A stretch of 64,000 nt of DNA, taken from the NCBI RefSeq assembly GCF_015350905.1, contig NZ_JADKRZ010000007.1, positions 1 to 64,000 of the forward strand, read 5' to 3'. Of this stretch, positions 55,672 to 64,000 are shown in pieces. The notes below the pieces were generated by a model. The model was given only the letters and a program-made list of their open reading frames with translations, did no database searches and was not told the DNA's origin. Within the stretch, counting starts at the first letter, position 1. The number at the start of each line of letters is the position of its first letter. This DNA is from Curtobacterium sp. VKM Ac-2865. GTDB taxonomy: Bacteria; Actinomycetota; Actinomycetes; Actinomycetales; Microbacteriaceae. The position numbers and the translations under genes are program-made.

Positions 55672-57357
55672 TCAGGGCAGGTAGTACGTCGGGTTCGGCA
55701 GCTTCACGGCGCGGTCGGCCGAGCCCCCCAGCAGGTCGCTGAACTGGTCTCCGAAGTTCGCCACGACGTCGTAGTGGCCGCCGCTCCGCGACTCGATGTG
55801 CGCACGGGTCTGCGACTTGTACTCGACGGTCGTGCACTTGGCGGTGGCGCACTCCACGTACGACGGCTGCTGCGAGGCACCGACACCGGTCCACTTCGTG
55901 TAGTACGTCTGCGTGCCGCGTCGTTCGGCGGTGAACTGGGGGAACCCGACCTTCTGCAGGTTCGCGATCGTGGCCTCCTTCTGGTCGTCGTTCCGGCCGG
56001 TCAGCCCGATCACGGTGCAGCCGGACTGCTGCGCCACCGCCACGAGGGACGTCATCGACGGGGTGGCCGGGAAGCGCTGGTCCTGCACCCAGACGTCCTG
56101 CTCAGCGGGGTTGAACACGAAGTGCATGTCGGCGACCTCCATGTCGTAGGTCCACAGCGTGGTGTCGTCCGCGTCGAGCACCACGGCGGGGTTGCGGTGC
56201 TGGTACCGACCGGCGGCGCACTGCGCGGCGACGACGGGTGCATGGCGGGCGACGATCGAGCGCATCTCCCGGATGTAGGGGGAGTTCTGCTTGTCCGCGA
56301 TGCCGGTGCCGGGGTCGCCGTAGTAGGTGGCGATCGTGGACTTCACTGAGTCGATGTTCGGGATGCCCTCACCGCCCTGGGTCGCACCGGAGGAGCCGTC
56401 CGGTGCCATCGTGAACCGGGTGCGCGGCGCGAGCCGGGGTTCCGTGACGCCCGGCAGGTTCGTCGAGGGGAGGTAGTAGGTCGGGTTGGGGAGCTTCAGG
56501 GTGCGGTCGGCGTACCCGCCCTGCAGGTCACTCCACTGGTCGCCGACGTTCAGCGTGATGTCGTAGCCGAGGTCCTGCTCGATGTGCTTGCGGGTCTGGG
56601 CCTTGTACTCGACAGTGGTGCACTTCGCGGTCGCGCACTGCACGTACGACGGCTGCTGCGAGGCGCCGACACCCGTCCACTTCGTGAAGAACGTGTCCGG
56701 GGTGAAGCCCTGGTACCCGACCTTGGTGAGGTTGGCCAGCGTGGCTGCCTTCTGGTCGTCGTTCCGCCCGGTGAGCCCGAAGACCGTGAAGCCCATGCGC
56801 GACGCGGTGTCCACGAAGCCCACCATCGACGGGGTGGCGGGGAAGCGCTGGTCCTGCACCCAGACGTCCTGCTCGGTGGGGTCGAACACGAAGTGCATGT
56901 CCGCCACCTCCATGTCGTAGGTCCACAGGGTCGTGTCGTCCGCGTCGAGCACGATCGCGGGCTTCTCGCCGCGATGGACCGCGCGGTCGTGGATGCGCTG
57001 GAGCTGTGCCGTCTGGCGGGCGACGATGCCGGCCATCTCGCGGATGTAGGGCGAGTCCGCCTTGTCCGCGATGCCGGTGCCCGGGTCCCCGTAGTAGGTG
57101 GCGATGGTCTTCTTCACGGAGTCGATGTTCGGGATGCCCTCGCCGCCCTGCGTCGCGCCGGACGACCCGTCCGGCGCCATCGTGAAGGCGGTCCGCGGTG
57201 CGAGCGTGGTGTCGCTCCCGTGCCCGTGCCCGTGGCCGGGCGAGCCCCACCCGTGCGCTGACGCCGGCACAGCACCGACGACCGTTGCCGTGACGACGAC
57301 GGCTGCTGCCGCCGCGGCGACGGCGAGGAACCGGGAAGGGGACGCGGAACGGCGCAT
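55672..57357 (-). CDS. Secreted tandem-duplicated HAD-family acid phosphatase
   Basis: A 561-residue protein. Signal peptide (1-35, ending ASAHG), a His/Gly-rich patch (GHGHGHG), then two HAD class-B-like phosphatase domains of about 255 residues each (about 50-305 and 312-561). Both carry the nucleophile motif VLDADDTTLW, DVWVQDQRFPATPSM, GLTGRNDDQK and GDQWSDL/GDQFSDL, and each starts with LAPRT-FTMAPDGSSGAT. The two halves are also very alike in DNA, a recent duplication. ATG at 57357 with AGGA upstream starts a normal signal peptide; the longer reading to 57651 is rejected. Confidence 0.87.
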   Translation of the reverse strand: MRRSASPSRFLAVAAAAAAVVVTATVVGAVPASAHGWGSPGHGHGHGSDTTLAPRTAFTMAPDGSSGATQGGEGIPNIDSVKKTIATYYGDPGTGIADKADSPYIREMAGIVARQTAQLQRIHDRAVHRGEKPAIVLDADDTTLWTYDMEVADMHFVFDPTEQDVWVQDQRFPATPSMVGFVDTASRMGFTVFGLTGRNDDQKAATLANLTKVGYQGFTPDTFFTKWTGVGASQQPSYVQCATAKCTTVEYKAQTRKHIEQDLGYDITLNVGDQWSDLQGGYADRTLKLPNPTYYLPSTNLPGVTEPRLAPRTRFTMAPDGSSGATQGGEGIPNIDSVKSTIATYYGDPGTGIADKQNSPYIREMRSIVARHAPVVAAQCAAGRYQHRNPAVVLDADDTTLWTYDMEVADMHFVFNPAEQDVWVQDQRFPATPSMTSLVAVAQQSGCTVIGLTGRNDDQKEATIANLQKVGFPQFTAERRGTQTYYTKWTGVGASQQPSYVECATAKCTTVEYKSQTRAHIESRSGGHYDVVANFGDQFSDLLGGSADRAVKLPNPTYYLP

Positions 57358-57508
57358 GGGGATCCTGATCTCGAGGTGGCGACCCCTGATCGGGGGACAT
57401 CCGAGCACGCTAGCTGGCAGTCGGCCGTGCAGTCCAGAGCAATCGTCTGCATGTGGACAGATGCGCTCGAACCGGCGGTGGTGGAGGCCCCGCTGGTAGA
57501 CATGGCAC

Positions 57509-58507
57509 ATGACGGTTCGATGGGGAGTCATCGGGACGGGCGGCATCGCCCGGACCTTCGTGGGCGACTGCACCGCTGCGGGGGTGGTGTTCACCGCGGT
57601 CGGCAGCCGGACGCAGGAGAGCGCCGAGTCCTTCGCGGCCGAGTACGGCATCCCTCGTGCACACGGCAGCTACGCGGACCTCGTCGCGGACGACGAGGTC
57701 GACGCGGTCTACGTGGCCACGCCGCACTCGCGCCACGCCGAGGACGCCCTGCTCGCCATCGCGGCCGGCAAGCACGTGCTCGTCGAGAAGGCGTTCACCA
57801 TCACCGCCGACGAGGCCCGCGCGGTCGTCGACGCCGCACGACGTGCCGACGTCGCCGTGATGGAGGCGATGTGGACCCGCTTCCTGCCGCAGATGACGAT
57901 GATCCGCGAGCTCATCGCCGAGGGGCGCATCGGCCGGCCGCGGCTCGTGGAGGCCACTCACCACCAGGCGCTCCCGGACGACCCGACGCACCGGCTCAAC
58001 GACCCCGCGCTCGGCGGCGGCGCCGTCCTGGACCTCGGCGTCTACCCGATCTCGTTCGCGATCGACGTCCTCGGCGCCCCGACGGCGGTCGCCGCAGCGG
58101 GCACCCTCAGCGACCAGGGCGTGGACACGCAGATGGGCATCGTGATGACCCACGAGGGCGGGACGCAGTCGACGGTGCACTTCGCGCTCGACGTGCGCAG
58201 CCCGAACACGGCGTCGATCATCGGTGAGGACGGCCGCATCGACATCGACGCGACCTGGTACACCCCGACGACGTGGCGGCTCCGCGACCGGGACGGTGCC
58301 GTCGTCGAGGAGTTCGACGGCCGCGAGGAACTGTCCGGCTACGCGCACGAGGTCCGCGCCTTCGAGGCGATGGTCGAGTCCGGTGACCACGAGGGCGGCG
58401 CGATGGACCCCGAGGAGACCGTCGTCGTGATGGCCGCGATGGACGAGGCCCGCCGACAGGTCGGCGTCCGCTACGCCGCCGACTCCGCCTCCTCCACAGC
58501 CCGGTAG
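57509..58507 (+). CDS. Gfo/Idh/MocA-family oxidoreductase
   Basis: A 332-residue NAD(P)-dependent dehydrogenase. Rossmann motif GVIGTGGIARTF at residues 6-17; the catalytic-lysine segment VLVEKAFT corresponds to the EKP motif; the C-terminal GFO_IDH_MocA_C domain starts near residue 130 (MTMIRELIAEGRIGRPRLVEA). It resembles the dehydrogenases acting on sugars or inositols, but no catabolic cluster surrounds it. Divergent from the phosphatase gene. Confidence 0.92.
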   Translation: MTVRWGVIGTGGIARTFVGDCTAAGVVFTAVGSRTQESAESFAAEYGIPRAHGSYADLVADDEVDAVYVATPHSRHAEDALLAIAAGKHVLVEKAFTITADEARAVVDAARRADVAVMEAMWTRFLPQMTMIRELIAEGRIGRPRLVEATHHQALPDDPTHRLNDPALGGGAVLDLGVYPISFAIDVLGAPTAVAAAGTLSDQGVDTQMGIVMTHEGGTQSTVHFALDVRSPNTASIIGEDGRIDIDATWYTPTTWRLRDRDGAVVEEFDGREELSGYAHEVRAFEAMVESGDHEGGAMDPEETVVVMAAMDEARRQVGVRYAADSASSTAR

Positions 58508-58580
58508 CGCGCGCCCGTCCTCCACACCTCGAGGAAGTCGGCCTGGAGGCTCCTCCCGCAGTTCCGTAGGATCGCTTGCG

Positions 58581-60077
58581 ATGTCCGAGCACCAGTCCTT
58601 CCCCGACCGCCTCCGTGGCGGGCTCTCCGCGATCCGCGCGTCGATCAAGCGGAAGCCGCTGCCGTGGGCGGTCGGCGGACTGGTCGCCGTCGTCGCGATC
58701 GGGTCCGGCGGTGCCGTCGCGATCGCCTCCGCCGACGCACCGACGGCGACGGCCTCGGCCTCGGCGCGCGGGACGGTCTCCGCCACGCCGACCCGGACGC
58801 CCTCGGCGACGCCGACTCCCACCCCGACGCCGACCCCGAGCACCACCCCGACTGCCACGCCGACCCCGACCCCGGCACAGGCGGCGGCTCCCGCTCGCAC
58901 GTGCTCGATCGCCGGCGCGGCCTCGGCGCCCGGCCTCGGGAACTTCGAGGGCTATGTCATGAACGCGACGACGGGGGAGACCCTGTTCTCCAGGAGCGGC
59001 GACACCCCGGCCCAGACCGGCAGCGTCATGAAGACCCTCACGACCGCGACGGCGCTGGCGGTCCTCGGCGGCGGCCACACGATCCCCACCACCGTCACCG
59101 ACGAGGGCCGCGGCACGATCGCGATCGTCGGCCACGGCGACGCCACCCTGTCGCAGGGCGGCGCCACGGTGTACCCGGGGGCACCCACGCTCGCCCAGCT
59201 CGCCCAGCAGGTGAAGGCGCGACTCGGTGCGACCCCCGTCACGACGATCGTCACGGACGACTCCTACTGGAACGACGCCGACGCCTGGGACCCGACCTGG
59301 CCCGTCAGCGAGCGCACGATCGGGTACCAGCCGAAGGTCACCGCGCTCATGGTCGACGGTGACCGGGCGAACCCCGGAGCAGCGACCTCGCCGCGTTCCG
59401 AGGACCCGGTCGGGCGCGCGGGTGCGGCATTCCGCACCGCGCTCGCGAACGCCGGCGTGGTCGGTGCCGGCAACGCCCAGCTCGTCAAGCGCGCAACGAC
59501 CAGCCAGACCACGATCGCGACGGTGTCGTCGCAGCCGGTGTCGACGCTGATCGGGCAGATGATCCCGAACTCCGACAACACCCTCGCCGAGATGCTCGCC
59601 AGGATCTCCTCGCGGGAGTCCGGCGGCGGTGGGTCGGCGGCGTCGCTCTCCGGGGTGTACCAGAAGGCACTCGCCACCTACGGGGTCGACCCGGCCGGCA
59701 TCGTGATCAAGGACGGCTCCGGGGAGAGCGCCGCCAACGCCGTGTCGCCGGCGTTCGTGGCGCACCTGATGGTCCCGGTCGCCGCGGGGGCGAAGGGCCT
59801 CGGCACGCTGGCCCAGGTGCTGCCGGTGTCCGGCCAGTCGGGCACGCTCACCAGCCGCTTCACGGGGGCGAACGCCGTCGCCCGTGGCGCGGTGCACGCG
59901 AAGACCGGCTGGATCGACAGCGCGAACACCCTCGGCGGGTACATCGACGCCGCCGACGGCACCAAGCTCACCTTCGCGTTCTACGCCATCGGCTCACCGC
60001 GGGCCTCGGCGCTCCCGGCACTCGACGCGGTCACCGCGGCCGCCTACTCCTGCGGGAACCGCCTCACGGGCTCCTGA
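58581..60077 (+). CDS. dacB: D-alanyl-D-alanine carboxypeptidase/endopeptidase (PBP4, S13)
   Basis: A 498-residue low-molecular-weight PBP. N-terminal membrane anchor (about 28-48), a Thr/Pro-rich linker (about 60-105, TPTPTPTPTPS), then the peptidase S13 domain with SVMK (S148-K151), SDN (331-333) and KTG (441-443). It trims peptidoglycan crosslinks or pentapeptides. TAGGAT (58567-58572) lies 8 bases before the ATG. It follows an unrelated oxidoreductase gene after 73 bases. Confidence 0.93.
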   Translation: MSEHQSFPDRLRGGLSAIRASIKRKPLPWAVGGLVAVVAIGSGGAVAIASADAPTATASASARGTVSATPTRTPSATPTPTPTPTPSTTPTATPTPTPAQAAAPARTCSIAGAASAPGLGNFEGYVMNATTGETLFSRSGDTPAQTGSVMKTLTTATALAVLGGGHTIPTTVTDEGRGTIAIVGHGDATLSQGGATVYPGAPTLAQLAQQVKARLGATPVTTIVTDDSYWNDADAWDPTWPVSERTIGYQPKVTALMVDGDRANPGAATSPRSEDPVGRAGAAFRTALANAGVVGAGNAQLVKRATTSQTTIATVSSQPVSTLIGQMIPNSDNTLAEMLARISSRESGGGGSAASLSGVYQKALATYGVDPAGIVIKDGSGESAANAVSPAFVAHLMVPVAAGAKGLGTLAQVLPVSGQSGTLTSRFTGANAVARGAVHAKTGWIDSANTLGGYIDAADGTKLTFAFYAIGSPRASALPALDAVTAAAYSCGNRLTGS

Positions 60078-60100
60078 GCCGACGGGTGTTGGATGGGTCC

Positions 60101-60721
60101 ATGACCAGGGCTCTCCTCGTGGTGGACATGCAGAACGACTTCACCGAAGGCGGTGCGCTCGGGGTCGGCGGCGGCAACGCGCTCGCCACCCGCATCAGCG
60201 CCTTCCTCGCTCGACACGCTGGGGAGTACGACCTCATCGTCGGCTCCCGCGACTGGCACGACGCCGCCGGGGACAACGGCGGCCACTTCGCCCGCGCGGA
60301 CGCCCCCGACTTCGAGACGACCTGGCCGGTGCACTGCGTCGCGGGCACCCCGGGCGCCGAGTACCACCCCGACCTCGACACGGCGCCGATCGACGTCCAC
60401 GTGATGAAGGGGCAGGGCGCCCCGGCCTACTCGGCGTTCGAAGGCACGACGGAGTCCGGCCAGGACCTCGCCGACGTGCTGTTCGACCGTCAGGTGCACG
60501 AGATCGACATCGTCGGCATCGCCACGGACCACTGTGTCCGCGCCACCGCCGAGGACGGCCTGCGCGCCGGCCTCGACGTCGTGGTGTTCGAGGACCTGGT
60601 GGTCGGGGTGGACCCGACACGCAGCGCCGCCGCACTCGAGGAGATCCGGAACGGCGGCGGCCACGTCGACCGGAGTGACATGGACAAGGGGCTCGCGAAC
60701 CCCGGAGGAGCACAGCTGTGA
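60101..60721 (+). CDS. pncA: Nicotinamidase/isochorismatase-family hydrolase
   Basis: A 206-residue cysteine hydrolase with all expected residues: D9 (VVDMQNDF), K103 (VMKGQGAP) and nucleophile C145 (ATDHCVRAT); metal ligands D51, H53, H62 (DWHD...GGH). This points to nicotinamidase, converting nicotinamide to nicotinate in NAD salvage. ATG at 60101 lies 6 bases after TTGGAT, as in leaderless genes; the in-frame GTG at 60086 is less likely. Overlaps gabD by four bases. Confidence 0.9.
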   Translation: MTRALLVVDMQNDFTEGGALGVGGGNALATRISAFLARHAGEYDLIVGSRDWHDAAGDNGGHFARADAPDFETTWPVHCVAGTPGAEYHPDLDTAPIDVHVMKGQGAPAYSAFEGTTESGQDLADVLFDRQVHEIDIVGIATDHCVRATAEDGLRAGLDVVVFEDLVVGVDPTRSAAALEEIRNGGGHVDRSDMDKGLANPGGAQL

Positions 60722-62232
60722 CGACGAACGACACGACCACGAACGACATGACCACCACGACCGTCGCCGACGAGCACGTCCGCGTCGAGGGCGTCCCCAC
60801 CGGGCTGCTCATCGGCGAGACCTGGCGTCCCGCGACCGGCGGACGGACCATCGCCGTACAGGACCCCTCGACCGGTGCCGTCCTGGCCGAGGTCGCCGAC
60901 GCCACGCCCGAGGACGGCATCGCCGCGCTCGACGCCGCGGTCGCCGCCCAGGACGCCTGGGCCGCCACCGCACCCCGCAAGCGCTCCGACGTCCTCCGCC
61001 GGACGTTCGACCTGGTGCACGAGCACGCCGACGACCTCGCGGCCCTGATGACCCTGGAGATGGGGAAGCCCCTCGCCGAGTCCCGGGGCGAGGTCGTCTA
61101 CGGCGCCGAGTTCCTGCGCTGGTTCTCGGAGGAGGCCGTCCGCATCGGCGGCGACTACCGCACGAACCCGGAGGGCACGGGCCGCGGCATCGTGCTGAAG
61201 CGTCCGGTCGGCCCGGTGTACGCGATCACGCCGTGGAACTTCCCGCTGGCGATGGCGACCAGGAAGATCGGTCCCGCGCTCGCCGCCGGGTGCACGGTCG
61301 TCATCAAGCCCGCTGACCTCACACCCCTGACCACGCTGTTCCTCGCGGAGCTGTTCCGCCGGGCCGGGCTGCCGGACGGTGTCCTCAACGTGGTGACGTC
61401 CTCGGACGCCAAGGAGCTGTCGGCACCGATCATCGCCGACCGCCGGCTGCGCAAGCTCACCTTCACCGGCTCGACGCCCGTCGGGTCGGCGCTCCTCAAG
61501 CAGGCCGCCGACAACGTCCTCCGCACGAGCATGGAACTCGGCGGCAACGCCCCGCTGCTCGTGTTCGACGACGCCGACCTCGACACCGCCGTCACCTCGG
61601 CGATGCAGGCGAAGTTCCGCAACGTCGGTGAAGCGTGCACGGCCGCGAACCGCTTCTTCGTGCAGGACGGCATCGCCGACGCGTTCCTCGCGGCCCTCAC
61701 CGCGAAGGTCGAGGCGCTCCGCATCGGCCGCGGCTCGGAGGACGGCACCACCATCGGGCCGCTCATCGACGGCCGGGCGGTCGACAAGGCCGCCGCGCTC
61801 GTCGACGACGCCGTGGAGCGCGGGGCCCGACTCGTCGCGGGCGGTGAGCGGGTCGACCGCCAGGGGACCTTCTACGCACCCACCGTCCTCGACGACGTGC
61901 AGCCCGGGTCCGACATCCTCACGACCGAGATCTTCGGGCCGGTCGTGGCGATCACCCGGTTCCACACCGAGGACGAGGGCATCCGGCTCGCGAACGACAC
62001 CGAGTACGGGCTCGTCGCCTACGCCTACACGTCCGACTTCGCCCGCGGGCAGCGGCTGGCCGAGCGCCTGGAGACCGGCATGCTCGGCCTGAACACCGGC
62101 GTGGTGTCGAACGCCGCGTTCCCGTTCGGCGGCGTCAAGGCCTCCGGCCTCGGGCGGGAGGGCTCGCACGAGGGCATCGAGGAGTACCTCGAGACCGTGT
62201 ACGTCCTGACGCCCGACCCGTTCGCGCAGTAG
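60718..62232 (+). CDS. gabD: NAD(P)-dependent succinate-semialdehyde dehydrogenase
   Basis: A 504-residue aldehyde dehydrogenase. E273 (MELGGNAPL) and C307 (VGEACTAANRF) are the catalytic pair; the adenine-nucleotide fold segments ITPWNFPLAMATRKIGPALAAGC and TGSTPVGSALLKQAA, and C-terminal FPFGGVKASGLGREG are typical of SSADH. Start GTG overlaps pncA. The N-terminal 15 residues are Thr/Asn/Asp-rich. Substrate is by family likeness; no gabT is nearby. Confidence 0.9.
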   Translation: MTTNDTTTNDMTTTTVADEHVRVEGVPTGLLIGETWRPATGGRTIAVQDPSTGAVLAEVADATPEDGIAALDAAVAAQDAWAATAPRKRSDVLRRTFDLVHEHADDLAALMTLEMGKPLAESRGEVVYGAEFLRWFSEEAVRIGGDYRTNPEGTGRGIVLKRPVGPVYAITPWNFPLAMATRKIGPALAAGCTVVIKPADLTPLTTLFLAELFRRAGLPDGVLNVVTSSDAKELSAPIIADRRLRKLTFTGSTPVGSALLKQAADNVLRTSMELGGNAPLLVFDDADLDTAVTSAMQAKFRNVGEACTAANRFFVQDGIADAFLAALTAKVEALRIGRGSEDGTTIGPLIDGRAVDKAAALVDDAVERGARLVAGGERVDRQGTFYAPTVLDDVQPGSDILTTEIFGPVVAITRFHTEDEGIRLANDTEYGLVAYAYTSDFARGQRLAERLETGMLGLNTGVVSNAAFPFGGVKASGLGREGSHEGIEEYLETVYVLTPDPFAQ

Positions 62233-62260
62233 TCGAGTCCGGCGGTGCCGGTCGGCCCCG

Positions 62261-64000
62261 CTAGACCAGGAGCTGGTGCTTCGCCAGGTCCCGGTAGAGC
62301 GGGGTCGACTCGACGAGCTCCGAGTGCGTCCCGACACCGACGACCCGGCCGTGCTCGAGCACGACGATGACGTCCGAGTCGACCACGGTGGACAGTCGGT
62401 GCGCGATCACGAGCAGGGTGCGGTCCTCGGCGACGGCGTCGATCGCCAGACGCATCTTCTGCTCGTTCACGCCGTCGAGCGAGGACGTCGACTCGTCGAG
62501 CAGCAGGATCGGTGGAGCGGCGAGCAGGGCACGGGCGATCGCCAGGCGCTGACGCTCACCACCGGAGAGCATCACGCCGTCCTCGCCGACCTGGGCGTCG
62601 AGCCCGCGGGCGTCGCGGTGCAGGACCTCGCCGAGGTTGACGGCCTCGAGCACGCGGACGCAGTCCTGCTCCGACGCGGTCGGGGACCCGAGCAGCAGGT
62701 TGGCGCGGATGGTGCCGGCCAGCACGGGGGCGTCCTGTTCGACGTACCCGATCTGGGCGCGGAGCTCCTCGCGGTCCAGCCCGCGGACGTCGATGCCGCC
62801 CAGGCGGATGACGCCGTCGGTCGGGTCGTAGAAGCGCTCGATCAGGGCGAGGGTCGTGGACTTGCCGGCGCCCGAGGGCCCGACGAGGGCGACACGCGAT
62901 CCGCGGGGCACCCGGAAGGACACGTCGTGCAGCACCGCCTGCTCGTCCTCGGCTGCCCCGGCGACCCGACCACGGCCTCCTGTCCGGTCAGCAGGGTCGG
63001 CGGACGCGACCGCACCGTCGGGACCGGACGCGTCGGCGGAGCGGGCGTACCGGAACGTCACGTGCTCGAACGTGATGGCGTCGTCGGTGGCGACCGCGGC
63101 GGCGGGACGGACGGTGGCGTCGTCCTGGTCCTCGGTCGGCAGGTGCAGGATCTCCTCGATCCGGCCGAGCGCGCCGAGCGCCTGGGCGACGGCGACCGCT
63201 GCCCCCATGGCCTGGCCGAGCGGCATGATCATCATGAAGAGCAGCAGGATGAACGTGATGAGCGTGGCGATGGTGATCGTGCCCGCGGCGACCTGGGCCC
63301 CGCCGACGCCGAGGACGGCGATGAACGCCACCTGCATGACGATGCTCGCGACGGGGACGACGAACGCCGACATCTTCGCGATGTCGAGCCCGCGGCGGTA
63401 GGCCTCGGTCGCGTGGGTGTCGACCTCGGTGACCTCGCGCTCCGTGGCACCGGCGGCACGGATGGTGCGGACGGCGCCGATGCCGCGCTCGACCGCGGCC
63501 GTCAGGTCGCCGACCTTCTCCTGTGCGCGCTTCGACGCGACGCGGATGCGGCGGCTGAGGCCACCGACGACGACGATGGCGACGAGGACGATCGCGAGCG
63601 TGATGCCGAGCAGCAGGGGGTCGATGATCGCCATCGCGATGATCGCGCCGATGAACGTGAGTGAGCCGCCGATGGACTCGATGAGGCCCTGGGTCAGGAC
63701 CGCTCGCAGCAGCGTGGTGTCGCTGCCGACGCGTGACACGAGGTCGCCGGTGCGACGGGTGTCGAACTCGGAGATCGGCAGGTTGAGGATGCGCCCGATG
63801 AGCTTGCGGCGGGTGGAGAGCACGACGCCCTCGCCCGCCCGCTGCAGCAGGAAGTGCTGGATGCCGTTGAGCAGTCCCGCGACGATGACGAGTCCGACCA
63901 GCAACCACACGAGCATGCTCAGCGTGTTGCCGTGCTGCACCGCGGTGATCACCTGGTTCACCAGGAGCGGCTGTGCGAGCGACGCTCCCGCGCCGAGGAT
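62261..64000 (-). CDS. ABC transporter, fused membrane and ATPase domains (partial)
   Basis: The C-terminal 579 or so residues of a half-size ABC exporter; the start lies beyond the window end, since the frame continues open to base 64000 (ILGAGASLAQPLLVNQV). Membrane domain (TM helices with long cytoplasmic coupling helices, DLVSRVGSDTTLL) is followed by Walker A GPSGAGKST, signature LSGGERQRLAIARALL, Walker B ILLLDES and H-loop IAHRLSTV. A Gly/Ala/Asp-rich insertion precedes the ATPase domain. Likely a homodimer or heterodimer multidrug/lipid exporter; the partner is not seen. Confidence 0.9.
   Translation of the reverse strand: MLGAGASLAQPLLVNQVITAVQHGNTLSMLVWLLVGLVIVAGLLNGIQHFLLQRAGEGVVLSTRRKLIGRILNLPISEFDTRRTGDLVSRVGSDTTLLRAVLTQGLIESIGGSLTFIGAIIAMAIIDPLLLGITLAIVLVAIVVVGGLSRRIRVASKRAQEKVGDLTAAVERGIGAVRTIRAAGATEREVTEVDTHATEAYRRGLDIAKMSAFVVPVASIVMQVAFIAVLGVGGAQVAAGTITIATLITFILLLFMMIMPLGQAMGAAVAVAQALGALGRIEEILHLPTEDQDDATVRPAAAVATDDAITFEHVTFRYARSADASGPDGAVASADPADRTGGRGRVAGAAEDEQAVLHDVSFRVPRGSRVALVGPSGAGKSTTLALIERFYDPTDGVIRLGGIDVRGLDREELRAQIGYVEQDAPVLAGTIRANLLLGSPTASEQDCVRVLEAVNLGEVLHRDARGLDAQVGEDGVMLSGGERQRLAIARALLAAPPILLLDESTSSLDGVNEQKMRLAIDAVAEDRTLLVIAHRLSTVVDSDVIVVLEHGRVVGVGTHSELVESTPLYRDLAKHQLLV

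Overview
The window is about 64 kb of high-GC, gene-dense actinobacterial chromosome. GTG starts are common, genes often overlap by 1-4 bases (GTGA/TGATG junctions), and many genes have a TANNNT-type -10 box exactly 6 bases before the start codon, as expected for leaderless mRNAs. LysC with an internal beta-subunit start, Mqo, Rv2578c-type and Rv3654c-type proteins, 6C RNA and a sorted choice-of-anchor/Ig-repeat wall protein point to the Microbacteriaceae. My best guess for the genus is Curtobacterium; this is inference, since no 16S gene is present.

Layout. 0-10 kb: a divergent TetR/MFS efflux pair, a HerA-like ATPase, a small membrane protein, tRNA-Ser, pta-ackA (acetate overflow) and an NAD(P)-binding protein. 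10-25 kb: SRP RNA, a 2520-residue wall-anchored adhesin with 20 Ig-like repeats, dnaX-recR, lysC-asd (aspartate pathway) and mqo. 26-31 kb: a radical SAM gene under a clear LexA box, then an operon of sensor kinase, kinase-like membrane protein, response regulator and thymidine kinase. 31-39.6 kb: a structured repeat region, an LLM flavin oxidoreductase, and a minus-strand block of lower GC. That block encodes a Tat-exported protein, a large DUF1906/peptidoglycan-binding protein without a signal peptide, two small membrane proteins and a soluble two-component pair. It lies beside tRNA-Pro and a small secreted peptidoglycan-binding protein.

39.6-46 kb: metallophosphoesterase-PBP1 operon, DUF4177-RidA and acetyl-CoA synthetase. 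46-49.5 kb: a 6C small RNA and a compact Tad pilus locus (ATPase, one platform protein, DUF4244 pilin, two TadE-like pseudopilins). 49.6-54.5 kb: topA-tmk-holB and tRNA-Thr. 54.5-64 kb: a GH16-like secreted protein, a tandemly duplicated HAD phosphatase, a Gfo/Idh/MocA oxidoreductase, a PBP4-type carboxypeptidase, nicotinamidase-gabD, and an ABC exporter cut by the window end.

Most of the window is core metabolism, replication and envelope. The less ordinary parts are the 34-39 kb envelope block, the LexA-controlled radical SAM gene, the kinase/pseudokinase operon, the reduced Tad locus with its 6C RNA, and several families of intergenic palindromes and direct repeats. Starts were chosen by homology, Shine-Dalgarno or leaderless spacing; all database-level assignments come from recognition, not from a search.
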